Shown: positions 1 through 12,457 of the stretch, piece by piece | How the letters are laid out: the number at the start of each line of letters is the position of its first letter | How positions within the stretch are numbered: the stretch's first letter is position 1 | Source of the DNA: Orbilia blumenaviensis | Lineage: Eukaryota; Ascomycota; Orbiliomycetes; Orbiliales; Orbiliaceae | Assembly (NCBI GenBank): GCA_036872755.1 | Contig: JAVHNS010000001.1 | Location: 1,736,001-1,800,000 of the forward strand | Length of the DNA stretch: 64,000 bases | Direction of reading: 5' to 3' | Translations under genes and position numbers: made by a program | Notes under the pieces: model-generated | Seen by the model: only the letters and a program-made list of their open reading frames with translations | Told to the model about the DNA's origin: nothing | Database searches by the model: none

Positions 1-38
1 GCAAGAAAGCCGCCTCGGCATCGTCGCCTCCAGCCATA
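1..38 (-). CDS. Possible 5' end of a gene running off the left edge
   Basis: Read on the minus strand, an ATG at position 38 opens a frame, M-A-G-G-D-D-A-E-A-A-F-L, that stays open to the window edge. The composition (Ala/Gly/Asp/Glu start) looks like a real protein N-terminus, and the 780 bp to the right contain no other convincing gene, so they could serve as its promoter and leader. A CCAAT motif lies near 607. Only 12 codons are visible, so no product can be named and chance is not excluded. Confidence 0.3.
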
Positions 39-817
39 CTGATGACTTCAGATAAAGCTGTCCGGCCGGGCCGAATATGTAAGAATTGCGCTACAGCGAC
101 ACCGATCGCAAGCGATGGCGTCTGGAAACAGCAAATACACTAAGGAAACCTGTTAGCAAAGAATTCTGGCAGAGGAGTGATGGTGGAATATAGCGGATGT
201 TCGCAGTGACGGAACGTACAGCGTCGGAGTTGTGTGACAATAATGTTCGCTCTGTGAACGCGGGTGCAGGCGAGTGCAACGGCTAACAGAGCTAAGGCTC
301 AGGATTATAGCACCTAAAGTCTCTCGTTTGGGGAAGGACAGGGCCCACAGAAATGACGAATTGATCCAGTAGATACGCCGAGGGCGATAGATACGATATC
401 GAAGATGGGTTTGGCACCTGCAGGAAATTTTAGGAAAGGGTGGCGATGAATGGCGATGATGATGATGAATTGAAGAGGTTGCTGGTGGGAGGATTGGGGA
501 AGAAAGAATTGAAGTGTTGCGACGACGCGAGAAACCCGGCCCGCCCGATTTGGTTTGTCCAGCCAAACGACACACAACGCAGATGCCCTCACACGACCAT
601 GCGCAGCCAATGGCGGGCGCTGACACCATTGATGATATCATGATGTGTGATATAAACCATGGATGCACAATCATATTACCTTATGCTTCGGGTCTGTTAT
701 ATGGCGCTAAATGAGCATTGGATAGCTCTTTGACTATTTTGTTATTTACAAAGTTTAATTTTAATCTTAAGATAATATACAGACTTATATTATATACAGG
801 TCAAAAATCGGCTTAGC
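39..817. other. Intergenic region, no supported gene
   Basis: About 780 bp between the possible left-edge gene and the stop codon of the Fmp25-like gene. It contains a short inverted repeat near 551-570 (ttggtttg / ccaaac arms) and a CCAAT box near 607. Open frames here, including a His/Ser-rich minus-strand frame at 153-674, show no domain and have the composition of random translation. Confidence 0.5.
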
Positions 818-2782
818 CTAGGCCGTCTTCGCATAACAGCCTGTCAGGCCTCTTCCGGCCACCACCCTCTGCTCGATCTTCACCGACCGAATCTTTGAAT
901 TCTGGTCAAGGAACTTGATTTTCTTTCCTGGTACTACCTGGAACCTATCCTCTGACTTTTTCCCACTCCCAGCATCAATTGGCGAGATATACGCCGGGAC
1001 GTTCTGATTCGTCCTCTTTCCGTTGCCAAGCTGGTAAAACTCATTTCCACCAAAGAACAAGATGTCATTTCCAAAGTCAATAGCGCCTGGTCCCGCATTC
1101 TGCTGATTTGACATCACTACTGCAGTATGTGACCCCCCAACCGTCAGGTAAAGGGTATCAATTGGCACAAGTCCCGCCTTAGCCTCGCTATCTTTGAGGG
1201 CGTTAGCCATTGTAATCGAATTGGGGCAAATGACAACAGGGAACATTTGACTTACATTCAGTGAGACCACTTATCGATTTGATCTTCTGGGGAGCCGCTT
1301 GCGCATGGACATAAAACCCAGTACCTAGTGAACCGTGAAGACCATGGCCGCATGCAAACACGTCATAAGTCCGGGTTGCTGGTTTCTTAAGGTCCTCGTC
1401 CGGCGTATATGTTTCCATGGTAAAATATGTGTTATATCCACCTGCAAATATCTGTTGAAGCTTTGGCTTGACCCCTTCATCCTTGTAGAATGCCCTTCGT
1501 GGGATCAACTTGGGTTTGGGAATAGAATCTTCAGTGAATTCAACACCAAGTTGCCCTTTGGTGTTATCACCCCAGACAAATATCTTCCCGTCTTTATCTG
1601 CTGCTACACTATGGTAGCTTCCGGCTGCGATCTGAGTTATCTTAAATTGGCTCAGGTCGTCTACTTCCTGCGGTGTGTCGTATGGCTTTGGCTTTGATTC
1701 CCATGACATCCCGGCAATTCCTAGTTGGCCTCTCAAAGGGAAGCTATAACTAGCAGAAGCCGCAGTAAACACCTTTCCACGGGATGTTAGCATTACTGTA
1801 TGCTCAAGCCCGACTGCAATATCCACGACTCTGCTCAGGTTAGCCTATATCAATCATAGGAGAATAATTGGTGGGAAATATGAACGTACTTTTCTTTCGG
1901 CGGTGTTAGATCTCGATATGATGTCTTCGACTCAGAAGTCGACTGCCAGAAAGGTAGACCACTGGTCTCGGTAGGTTTCGCGAATAGCTCTTGTTCCTCC
2001 TTTGAGAATGGAATAGAGTAGACTTTCCCTGATGACGATAGAGCCACAATACGATCTTCCGACAGACCAGCCTTGATAATGTCCTTGCCTCCAAAGGTAA
2101 CCACCGGAGCCCTGCAATCTGGGGCGTATCCCTTGCCCCATTGCATAAGATCTCCGTTTTCAAGCACGGCAACTATCTCAAGTTAGTTTTGACAATAACC
2201 AAGAGTAGATTTTTATGTAATTGCCATACCTCCCATATCATGTGAAATGTGCAAATCGCGGAGAACATAGCCATCGAAAAAAGGAACCCGTCTGGGGGCC
2301 TTGATAAAGTTTTCATCTGAATCTGGTGCTGCTACACGACCACTTATATGGCTTAGCAACTCTACCGAAGATTTCGTAAAAACGACTCTTCTCGCGCATC
2401 ATACCTATTCGATCCCCACAAGAACACTCCAGGCCGCTCCCAGAATCGAGTTATCTATCGGTTTATCGATATTAGTCTATTTATGATATAATCTTTCGCG
2501 GGTGGAGTTTCATACCGGCTCATTCTGAACAATTTTGGATTTCTTTTCCTGTATGGGTAATTGGGCATCTAACTTCAATGATGGGCGAGCAAAGGCTTGA
2601 TATGCAAGAACTCCACCGAACAGAGCCAATACACCTCCTGTAATCCCTAATCTCCCCGTCGTCGACGATGCATATGATTGCGAGTGAATCGGTCTGACAG
2701 TCGAGCCCCGTCTACCATACCGTATATGAGGTCGGATATGTGACAGCGTGCGTAAGGACGCACGAGGCCCGTTTGAAAACAT
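818..2782 (-). CDS. FMP25: Fmp25-like mitochondrial RCC1-repeat protein
   Basis: Predicted mitochondrial inner-membrane protein with RCC1-type beta-propeller repeats; yeast Fmp25 is needed for respiratory complex III assembly. The ATG at 2782 starts an Arg-rich presequence (MFSNGPRASLRTL...) followed by a hydrophobic segment (LGITGGVLALFGGVLAYQAF) that would be a membrane anchor. The propeller blades are recognisable from PGVFLWGSN, VLENGDLMQWGKGY, KIFVWGDNTKGQLG, YDVFACGHGLHGSLGTG and ILFFGGNEFYQLGNG. The coding region is split by five introns. I read the joins as ...QNEP|ITRFWERPGVF, GSN|SGRVAAPDS, HDMG|GVAVLENG, PKE|KVVDIAVG and GLTE|YSEAKAGL, each with GT-AG ends. Conversion to exact exons is my own reading; the GSN/SGR join is the least certain. 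It ends at 818 with a short tail after the last blade. Confidence 0.85.
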
Positions 2783-3067
2783 GGCGTTCAAAAGCTCAGG
2801 TCGTTTTCACAGCTTCATATCCCTACAGATAATTATTGAGGCTGCAGTTGAATCTTGATCTTGGCTCTGTTGCATCGACCAATTTTGACGTCGTTGGGTG
2901 TGTTGCGGATCACGTGGGACGCCTTCTTAGGCGACCTGTTCCCTCGCGACTTGAGTTCCAGGCACTATTCGATGTTAGCTTCTTAAGCTTCCGCTATACG
3001 ATAAAGTGCACCGCGAAGCATCAAACCTCAGACGACATTTCGGACTACAAATCGATATAACTACAAA

Positions 3068-5829
3068 ATGTACGAAGACCATTGGTACAATGCGACAGCT
3101 TCTGAAGAGGCACAACAAACCCCCCAGAAGACCTCAAAGTCTCTCAAAGCCAATCCATTAACATCCCGGCCCGAAGGTAAGGTACTGTTACTGCTGCAAC
3201 TTGAACTACATGACTACCGAATTCATTGACTAATACCTAGTGACAGAGAGGTTAGGAAAGCTTAGATCAACCGCAAAACCAGTTCGATTACACGATGAAC
3301 CTCCGAAAGCCGAAGTTCCACAGCGTCCAAGTTCTGCAGGCGGATTAAAAGCGACCAACTTTGAACCATTCGAAATCCCTGGTCCCATCGACGAATTGAA
3401 GTTGGATAACGAGCTCGACTTTATGATATGGTATGAAAAGTACGATGAAGAACTAGAAGAGGCGGCAGATGAGGAGTTTCGGTATGTCTTTGAAGTGCCC
3501 ACTTGGTAATTGGCTCCATCTAACATCTTCCTTAACCTAGAGTATTCCAAACTCGTCTCCAATCCCATATATATACATGCGACACTCTGCTGTCTGAAGC
3601 TAGGGAATCGGTAGCGCTTCTCGACGAATTAGCCAAGGGATTCGAAGCTGTTAGGGAACAGACTTCGACCTTCCAGGCAGCTTGCGAGGAGCTTCTATCC
3701 GAGCAAACTAGATTATCGAAACTCGCGGATGATATCACGGAAAATTTGGAGCCATTCAGTGTGCTAGAGAGTATTACAAGGCGTCTAAATGCACCAGGAT
3801 CAACGATCGTTACAAGGCCGGACTTCAGGGATATGCTTTCTAAGCTGGATAGCTGCCTAGACTATGTAGCAGCTCACGTATGTTGACTTTATATATCACA
3901 CATACTGCATTGGTGACTAACGACAGTAACCCGCAGCCAGATTTCAAGGATGCCGAATTCTATCAGTCAAGATATCGCCAACTTATGACTCGTGCCCTGA
4001 CCCTCATCAAAGTTCACTTCACAGCGCAACTCAGGGATGTAGCTGCGGATGTGGGTAAAAGGATTGCCGCGAAGGGCGTGAACGATACCACTCAAACTGC
4101 GCTCCTCTACGCTAAATTCCGCGTTGGTGGGAACCAACTGAGGGAACTAGCCGACGAGATTGAACGAAGGTGTGGGCACGAGGAATACTTTTCATTGCTC
4201 AATGAATGTTATAATTTCTACTTCAGTGTGCGGCAGCGCCTTCTATTCCCAATTGTGACGAAGAGCATGCGGGATATGTCGTCAAATAAAGATCTAGTTG
4301 GCTTCGCGAGGGTTAGCATATCGTATATAAAGAGCATCTGCCTGGATGAATATGAATTGTTCTTCAATCATTTCTCGTCGGGAGAACAGCAGCTATAGTA
4401 AGATCTCTTGGTTTCTCTGATACTGTCATCTGCTAACCTCTTTGTTCTATCGCTATAGTGACTACCTCGAATCAATAAGTGAGCCTTTATATGACTATCT
4501 TCGACCCAGAATTATGCACGAAACACAGCTCGTGAAACTCTGCGAGTTGTGTTCCCTCCTCCAATCTAGATACATGAGAGATAGTGACGAAGGTATGGTC
4601 ACCATAGCTAGTAATCTAGTATTAGATGTCGCTAACCTTTCTTGTAGCTGAATTGGAATTATACGACCGCTCACAGCTTGACTTCGGCCGCCTGGTTCAA
4701 TCACCACTACAAGATGCACAAGCCAGAATCATTTTCCGAGCCCAAAATGTGATCCGCAACGATATTGAAAACTTCGTACCCAAACCAGAGGATCTTGACT
4801 ATCCGGAACGAAACAAGATTATACAGACTCCGCTTAAGAGCCCTCGGGTAGGTAAAGTGCTTGACCCTGTTAGTCCCATGGAAGGCGAGAACCCATCTCA
4901 ATTCGATACGGATGCCGTGTTCCAAGGATGGTACCCATCATTACGGAAATCGATTTGGTTGCTATCACGGATATACAGGCTTGTTAATGTAAGAACCAAC
5001 GGCCACCCACTTGATGACACTAATACTAATTAAGGTATTTAGTCCACCGTATTTGACGACCTGGCACACCAAGTAGTCCATGTCTGCATTGGGTCATTAT
5101 CAAGAGCAGCAGATCAGATCAGGAGGATGAAGAACGATACGGACTCTCAACTATTCTTGTTGAAGCACCTACTCATTCTAAAGGAACAAATTGTCGCTTT
5201 TGATATCGAGTATGTTAGGCCGGAGGTTGAATTCGACTTTAGTACCTTTTGGGAGATACGTCAGACAGAAAGCCTATTCAGTCCCAACGGCCTCATGAAG
5301 CTGGTCCAGAAGGGACTGCCGAAGGTCGTAGAGAACATGCTGGACGCCAAAGTGGTATGTCTCCGGTAGCCGGACCCTCGCACTTAAGAGCTTATCACTA
5401 ACTCAAACCTCGTAGGAACTGGATGTAAAGCTCAGAAACGTAATCAACCAGTTTACAGAAGCCTGGGCTTCTAAAATCAGCGGCCCAGTTGTCGAATCTG
5501 CCGGAAAGGGAACAGAAGCTCTAGAAGCGACGATATCGCTCCGCAAGCTTGCAGAATCAGACGTTCCAATTCTACGACAGAAACTCAATGAATACATAAA
5601 CGACATCCGGACTCGGGAAACACTTGTTGGAGCAGTTCAAGAGATGGTTATCCAGAGTTATGAAAGTTTCTACGAAAGGGCAGATAAACTGGCGCCAGAA
5701 CTGGAGGACCTATGGGATGTTGATACGTTTGTGGTATTTACAAACAAGGCCTTCGGGACGGAAGATGCTCTGGGATCGCCGAGAGATAGTAACGCTAGCA
5801 GTCGGAGGGGTTCCATGGGGTCCGGCTGA
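3068..5829 (+). CDS. COG3: Conserved oligomeric Golgi complex subunit 3 (Sec34)
   Basis: Subunit of lobe A of the COG complex, which tethers retrograde vesicles at the Golgi. The ATG at 3068 begins MYEDHWYNATASEE, and the first intron follows P-E-G near 3177. The Sec34-type core is spread over about eight exons: KPDFKDAEFYQSRYRQLMTR, FRVGGNQLRELADEIERRC, LVGFARVSISYIKSICLDEY, STVFDDLAHQVVHVCIGSL and QLFLLKHLLILKEQIVAFD. The C-terminus is rich in Ser/Arg (SRRGSMGSG) and the stop is at 5827-5829. Summing the exons gives about 780 residues, normal for fungal COG3. It starts 285 bp from the divergent Fmp25-like gene, so the two probably share a promoter region. Confidence 0.9.
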
Positions 5830-6267
5830 GCCATTAGGTGATCTATCGATAGTTGACTCGTACCTCGATACTAAACCCAACAGAAATAGACGCAATTACG
5901 CCTCTACAAGCTTACTAATACTACTTCTTATCTTTGCTCCTGTGATATCGGCGTAAACTCGAAAGTAAAGAATCTAGGGAGATGCCAATGTTTCAATGCA
6001 ATGAGCGAGTGCATCTGTTGCTAAAATCGGCCGTCCCACAAAGCTCCCCGCCATCTGATTCGCTTAGCCGGAGCTAGCTTGACCACAGAACCTAGCAAAC
6101 CACACAAATCAATTTTTTTCACCAATCTCAAAACCCTCCCCACAATCCAACCTCATCATAAAACCCTCCCACACCCTCCAGGCCATCTACCAAAATCCCT
6201 CTTCCCCCAAAACAAGCTTAGTTGCTTCACAGGAGCGTACACTCGCCCTTCCGGAATATACTCAAAG
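5830..6267. other. Intergenic region and eIF3k leader
   Basis: The 438 bp between the COG3 stop and the eIF3k ATG hold the COG3 3' end and the eIF3k promoter and leader. The leader just before the ATG is C/A-rich and pyrimidine-rich (about 6110-6210), common for highly translated fungal genes. I see no separate gene. Confidence 0.5.
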
Positions 6268-7390
6268 ATGGGCTCCTTCGACCACGCTGAAGAGCGGCCC
6301 GAACACATCACAGCCATCCTCAATGGCCTCGACAGATATAACCCGGAGACGACCACAATATTCCAGGAATACGTGGCACAGCAGTGTGAAGATGGTACAT
6401 ACGATTGCTATGCTAATCTAGCACTATTGAAATTGTAAGAAATCACCTTAATCCATATCCTCTTCTTAGATTGTCGTGACGTCCAAATTTTTCCTTCGGC
6501 TTCGTCGACGATGAAAGATAGCAAAATTTTCCAATGATGAACAATATTATTACACGTTTCCTATTACCTGAGACCACCGGAACCTCATGAATCGATTCCA
6601 CCGGTCGTTGAAGCGAATTATATTAGCTCTATCTGAAACCATATCTTTGCATCTTGTCATACCTTCTCAATTCTCCAATCATCATATCCTTTCGGAAAGG
6701 ATAAAAGCCTTTCAGGATGATGGCTAACGGCAACCGCCATCAGATACCAATTCAACCCCCACCTCACTAACTCCGAGACAATCACCAATATCCTCGTCAA
6801 AGCCCTCACAGCCTTCCCTTCCTCCGAATTCTCCCTCTGCCGCCACCTTCTCCCTCCAAACTTCCTCCCACCAATCCCCAACGCCGCCGAACTAACAGAA
6901 GCCGTTCAAAAACTCACAACCTTAAATTCCCTCCTCGAGTCCTGTAATTTCAAGGAATTCTGGAATACCTTGGACTCAGATGATCTCTATGCGGATCTAA
7001 TAGCCGACGTCCAGGGTTTCGAGGATACCATCAGACGACGGATCACTGGTGTTGACACTTCTTCCGTTGAGACCAGAATTCCAGGTGTCATCGACTCTTC
7101 GATGCGTGAGATCGAGCGAACAATGCTCGAGGATTGGTTGAACCTTCGTGATGAGAAGTTCGAGGAATTCGTAACTTCCGTTGCTGGTTACAAGATTGAA
7201 GGTGACACCGTCGTTATCTCGCTGAATAAAGATAACGAGGCTAAGCCTACAATCACAAGGGAGAGTGTTAAGATTGACCGTAAGTACCATACATACGAAT
7301 CCCTTAAAATCACATTAAATAACAATACTAATTAATTCATCTACAGAATTCACGAGGGTCATCCGAAGAGCATATGAACAGCCTGCTTAA
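6268..7390 (+). CDS. Translation initiation factor eIF3 subunit K
   Basis: Small subunit of eIF3, the scaffold for 43S pre-initiation complex assembly. The exons join cleanly: 6268-6434 ([20 protein letters not shown]...), 6744-7279 ([20 protein letters not shown]...) and 7347-7390 ([14 protein letters not shown]). Together they give 248 codons, the usual eIF3k length. The helical N-terminal HAM-like part ([18 protein letters not shown]) is followed by the winged-helix part ([16 protein letters not shown]). The first intron is 309 nt, much longer than the others in this window. Retaining the second intron would add a short false tail, so the true C-terminus is the last small exon. The ATG at 6268 gives the family's normal start; an in-frame upstream extension (from 6079) is low-complexity leader. 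Confidence 0.93.
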
Positions 7391-8589
7391 AAGGCCCTGC
7401 ACAGGCTTATTTACTCTAACCACCTACGGTTTTAGTCCTTTTTTCCCCCAAACCTATGACCTTAAATTACTACCAGGGGAATATAGAATATTCCCCCGTC
7501 CCATGAACCTACTTGCTCTTGCGCTTTTCTCTTTTATAATTATCACGTGGAACCATCTTTTATTTTGGGGGTATATAGCTACGATTATAGGCGTTCAAAA
7601 GTGTATGTTACACTCGAGGGTCTCTTTGTCATGATCACGATAGAAAGAAAAGAAAAAAAACCAAAGAAAGGGAAACAGGTATTCCACATTAACAAACCCG
7701 AATATCACCTTCTTCTTCTTCAGTGTTTTTTTTAATGATTTTTTATTTATTTATTTATTATTTTATTATCATTCATGTTCTTTGTTCGGCTGGTTAATAG
7801 CCCTCTCTTTGTTATGGTACATGCATCGACAAACAAGGAATAATTCAGATCAGATACCCCTCAGTCATTAACCCCTGATCCGTCGCTGGGTCAAGAAAAT
7901 TTGGTTCTCACTTTGTAGCTTTGGATAGGATGCTGTGATGCAAAGGGGGTAAGGCGAAAAAAGCGTAGAAGGATTTAACCATAAAAGGAGAACGGGCCTT
8001 CGTTGCCCGCCGATCATGTAGGAAGAACAAAGAGGCACGTAGTAATCGAGGGGTTAGGAGAATGAGACAAGTGAGCAATGGGGTGGGTGTCTGGAAGAGG
8101 GATGTGATAAGAGCTGGATAGGAGGGCTTAATGACGATGATAACAAAACAGGTGCATCAGACACCTTCAGTTCGACATCTAGTGCATACACTAGTTGGTA
8201 TTGAAGTTAGAAGTTTTTTTTTAAAAAAAAAAAAAAAGAAAAAGAAAAAGAAAAATAAAAAGAAAAAGAGAAAAAAAAAAAGAAAAAGAGAAAAAAAAAA
8301 AGAGAAAAATAAAAAAATAAAAAAAAAATAAAGTCTGAAAAAATAAAAGAAAAAAAAAAAAAAAAATAGGCCCTCCTCCGTAGTAAGTTATATGACTAAA
8401 GAACAAGGAAAGAAAGAGAAGAAGAAAAAAGAAATATGCCGAGGTACGCCATCGCTGATGCTGTAGTGTGTTTTAGGCGTGTTTATAAAAAGGCGAGGGC
8501 GCGAGACGAAAACCGGGAAGTGCGCAAGTAAGGTAGGGGGTGTAAAAGAAGTGCTTTCTAGAAAAATTGAACCGGGCTGATTGGGGTGA
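7391..8589. other. Convergent intergenic region between eIF3k and RSC subunit
   Basis: Contains the 3' ends of two converging genes. The only structure I see is a long A-rich tract (listed separately) and short T/A-rich runs near 7728-7770. No coding frame has protein-like composition. Confidence 0.5.
8222..8366. repeat. A-rich purine tract (A/G simple repeat)
   Basis: About 145 bp made almost only of A with interspersed G and a few T, of the form (A)nG. It gives false Lys-rich and Phe-rich frames on the two strands. It lies between two convergent genes, downstream of both. Confidence 0.9.
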
Positions 8590-11500
8590 CTAATAGTTAC
8601 CAGGACCATTCTGCATGCCCTCCCGTTCTCGCTCCCGCTTCAGGTTTCTGAAGTGTCGCACCTCCTCGTTAGGGTAGAGGTCCATTTCAATTGTCCCGCC
8701 GGTTTGCTCCTTCATATCGAGGAGCTTGCTAAAGGCTTGCTCCAAAGGGTATTTCATGGCGACATGAAGGGGCCGGTCCTCTAAAGCAGTCGACCCAGCA
8801 GTACGCTCCCTCTCTTGGAAATCTTGAAGGGTCTTGGTCGCTTCCTCCCAGGCCCATTTCTGGTCGTCGTCCAGGGGAATGCCATTCGCATCGGCTTGGA
8901 GCAAACGCCTCACTGCAGCTTGACATTGAGCCTCACGGTGCCCGCGAACTGGAATCCCGCTCCCTTGGTTGAAGGGATACCCCCAGTCCTGGAAGGTAAT
9001 CCTCGTGTTGGCGACGTTCTGGGGGATCCCTGAGTAGAACACTGGGATACCGTTTCGCGTCTCAAGGTGTTCGAGAGCCTTTGTAGTCCAGGCAGCATTG
9101 ACAGCGAAAACGTTATGCTCCCCGGGCATATCGTTCCCAGCATCTCCTTGTGGGCGGGGATGGCTGTTGTGTCCCTGGCTGGGCCCAGGAACACCCATCA
9201 TGGACATTTGCGGGTACGGCGCCTGCGGATACTGCTGCTGCGGCTGCTGCTGCTGCTGTTGCTGGGGGGGAGGTTGGTAAAACGGCTGCTGCGGCTGCGG
9301 CTGGGGAGTAAATTGCCCATACATGCCCGGGCCCGGCATTGGCGCTAATTGCGCCTGAAGACCCTGGTGGAACTGCCTCGGCGTCATAGCCGCTGGTGCA
9401 GGCGTGCCGGATGATGTCGATGTCGGGCGTCTGGAAGCCTGTGGACGTGGTTGAGTGGTGGGAACTGCCTGAGGAGGTGGTGGAGGGGGTGGTGTCGGTG
9501 ACTTTGGTCGAGGTGGTGGTGTTGGCTCAGGTGAAGGAGAGTCCTGTAGAATTTGTGTTAATTAAATGGGCATAAATACTCCCCAACATGGCACAGCAGG
9601 CGTTGGGCAAACTTACAACTGAACGCCGCTCGCCCAAATAGACAGCCCCTCGAGGAGGCGCATCCTCTCGAACCCACGTCGCAGTAGGTATTTTGTCGCC
9701 CATTTTAGCGTCGGCGGGGAGGAGATGCTTGATTGGTGAGGGGAACTTCTTAAGAGGAACCTGCTTCTGCCATAGCTCGGTATCGTCCTTTCGAGATCGA
9801 ATCTCGTCGGGAATGCATGACTTCCACGTCTTAATGCGGTTAAACAGTCGCTTCTCTTCATTGTACCGGGCTTCGCAGATGTAGATGTTTTTTCCTTTGG
9901 ACCCGGCCGGGCGTCCACGCGATGCCTTCGTGTAAAACATAACGAAGCAACGACCGACGATATCCTCAACATCATGGTCACGATACTGTCCTGTCTTGGC
10001 AACTTCATTTTCATAGAACCTCTTGTTGGCCCTGTGTACAGTGTTTTCCGGGCGGTAGTACCAGCAGACATTAATTCCTAGTTTCCCATCCGACCTTTTC
10101 TTGAAGGTACGGAAGATCTGAGCAACGATAGGTTTGTCTGCGTCGAGTGGGTTTGTGAGCTCGATCCAGTCTCCGATGCTAAAAGTATCACCCTTATGCT
10201 CGATGGACGCGACCGGGTCCCTATCTGAGCTGCTTTTGCTACTCGGGTCAATGTAGCTTGAATCATCTTTTTCCATCTCCGCTTCGAAGAGTTTCTTTGC
10301 CTCGTCCTGTGTATGTGTCAGTAAAACACCATCGAGGTATCTCTGGGAGCCGTATTTGAACCAACCTTTAAGAATGTTGCGTCCAGGTAGATCTGAGAGT
10401 CGTCTTCATTGTACTGGAGAGCGTTATCAAACATAAGATAAACGTCGTCCATGAATTCATCAACAGTTTTGTAGACGCGACGCTTGACTTTTTTCTATTT
10501 TACAAGGCGCCGAAGTTAGCAACTTGGATATATGAATGAGCTAAGGAACGGACATATGCTTACCTTCAGGGTATCAATGGCGATGGGATTCTCGATGACG
10601 CGATGGTATTCGGGAGATATTTTTGGATCTGGGATCTTTTCGAAGGCAGCGTGTCGTGGACCATCCTCGGGAGTTCTGTACTTGCGGATGCCTTTGAGAA
10701 TGGACTTGATTCGGCACTCAAAGGGAGCATCGACACGAGGAGGTCGTCCACGGCGCTTAGGCTCTTTCCTGCCGCGAGGCTTCTTTTCCTCTTCATCATC
10801 ATCATTACCAACGTCGGTCAGCTTCTTGACTGAGCGTCGGCTGGACCTGCGAGTACGACTGGCGCCATCATCGCTTTCATTCTCAGCATCATCCTTAGTA
10901 GCATCAGCATCTTCCATCTCTTCATCCTCGTCTTCCGCCTCCTCGTCTTCCGCCTCCTCGTCTTCCTCATCCTCATCTTCCTCATCTTCCTCTTCGTCGC
11001 CAGAGCCATCATTCGAGCCTTCTTCCTCCTCAGCCTCAGCCTCAGCTTCGGGTCCAGCTCCTTCTTCCTCATCTTCGCCTTCGGAGTCGGTGGTAGGCAG
11101 AGGGCCAAGGTCAGGGAGGACAGCATCCTCTTCTGTGATGACTGGGTTCTCCATTTTGGTAAGCTTCTTGAGTTCTTCCAGCAAGACACCCTACAATCCC
11201 ATCATGTTAACAATCGCTTGCTTCTAGAACCATGGGAAATAGAAAACAAAAGAAAGCCGGATGACCAACCTCGAGAGTAACGGCGTCCTGGTATATCTGC
11301 GAGCTAGGGCGATTGTACGTTTTCGCATTGTGAAAGACCTGTTGGAAGGGTAGTTAGCACCCAAGTACGTAATCCCAATGCTAAACTCACAAAACTCCAA
11401 CAGAGAAAGCATCAGTAACCTACCCTTGCGGCATCATTGATGAAGACTTTGAAGCTGGGGTATCGCTTTTGCTTCAGCTTGTTCTTTGAATATCATAAAC

Positions 11501-11892
11501 AAGGTCAGCTATAAAACCACTTTAACTCAAAGAATAGTCTGAAGGGAGGGAAGCTTACCAATATGTTCTGTAGGGCGATTGGGTTTTTGATGATCTGGAA
11601 GTAGTCGGGGAAAGCTCGACGGTTGACAACTTCCATAAAAACATCTGCAATGGTATTCCCGCTATAAGATAGAGGTGAGAGACGAAATTAGACACGGGTA
11701 CGGGCGCAGGCATAGGCAGAAACTGGATCTACCTGGGGGGAGAGAGAGTCCAGAGTACCCGAAGCCGAAGCCAGAAGAGGGTGCTTACCTTTCATCTTTG
11801 TATGCAATGACAGTGTCGATAACGGACTTCATGAGCGCCAATTCAGCGTCAGGAGCCCGTTCCAGGGTGCGCGGGGCCGTAGCGGCCGGCAT
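8590..11892 (-). CDS. RSC1: RSC chromatin remodelling complex subunit, Rsc1/Rsc2 type
   Basis: Nuclear subunit of the ATP-dependent RSC remodeller. Domain order matches Rsc1/Rsc2. The start is MPAATAPRTLERAPDAELAL from the ATG at 11892. Bromodomain 1 is split over several small exons between about 11850 and 11170. A long Asp/Glu-rich linker follows (about 10900-11100), then an AT-hook-like GRKEPKRRGRPP. Bromodomain 2 comes next (KSILKGIRKYRTPEDG..., then DDVYLMFDNALQYNEDDSQ with its Y-N acetyl-lysine contact), then a BAH domain (FSIGDWIELTNPLD ... CWYYRPENTVH ... IVGRCFVMF). The C-terminus is Pro/Gln-rich, then charged (LKREREREGMQNG), with the stop at 8590-8592. Yeast has two such genes; only one is visible here. 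The symbol marks the family, not RSC1 versus RSC2. Confidence 0.88.
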
Positions 11893-12457
11893 TGTGGGGG
11901 GTCTTTGGATGCGTCTGGGCGGCCTTATCGTGTCCGACGGGTCCGAAGAACCAAGCACAAGTTGAGAGCTAAAAGGATCTTAAAAGAGAGCAGGAAAAGG
12001 ATAAAATAACCCGTCAGAAAGACTCAATTAGCCGTCCTGGGGGGGTACTGAGGGATCTGAGGGGGTTCCGAGGGGACTTATGAGGGTATCTACAATGGCC
12101 GTGGGGGCTGCGTCGAGATGGCGATGGTTGGTGCGAGAGACGGTGAGGTGTAGTGAGGTTGGTGTGGACGGTGTTGACGGTGTTGACTGGCGGCCGTTTT
12201 GCTTGCGAAGAAGGTCAGGTCGCGTCGCTGCGATTTTTGAGAATTGTCCGCCAAGACTGTGTTGTGAGCGACACATGTCGTTGTGTTGGCTGGCTAAGCG
12301 ATGCGGCTCTTTTCCCTCTCTTGGCAGGCAGCCCTCTAGCTAAAGTTGCACAACTTTTTTTGACCGCCTATCCTATTCCATTCCAACCTTGCACCTGGTC
12401 ACAGCTCCCATTCTTTTTTGATATCTTCCGACTAGGTACGCCTTCTGGCAATTAACA
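11893..12457. other. Divergent promoter region RSC subunit / SGD1
   Basis: The 565 bp between two divergent start codons. A T/C-rich stretch just upstream of the SGD1 ATG (12345-12430) looks like its leader. Repeated gacggtgttga units occur at 12166-12189. I see no gene. Confidence 0.5.

Noticed and set aside
153..674. Minus-strand frame of 173 codons
   Set aside because: His/Ser/Arg-rich, no domain and no splice-supported extension; overlaps a likely promoter region.
8131..8406. Lys-rich and Phe-rich open frames
   Set aside because: Direct translation of the A-rich tract on the two strands; not genes.
10532..11227. Plus-strand Ser-rich frame of 231 codons
   Set aside because: Mirror image of the Glu/Asp-rich linker of the RSC subunit on the other strand.
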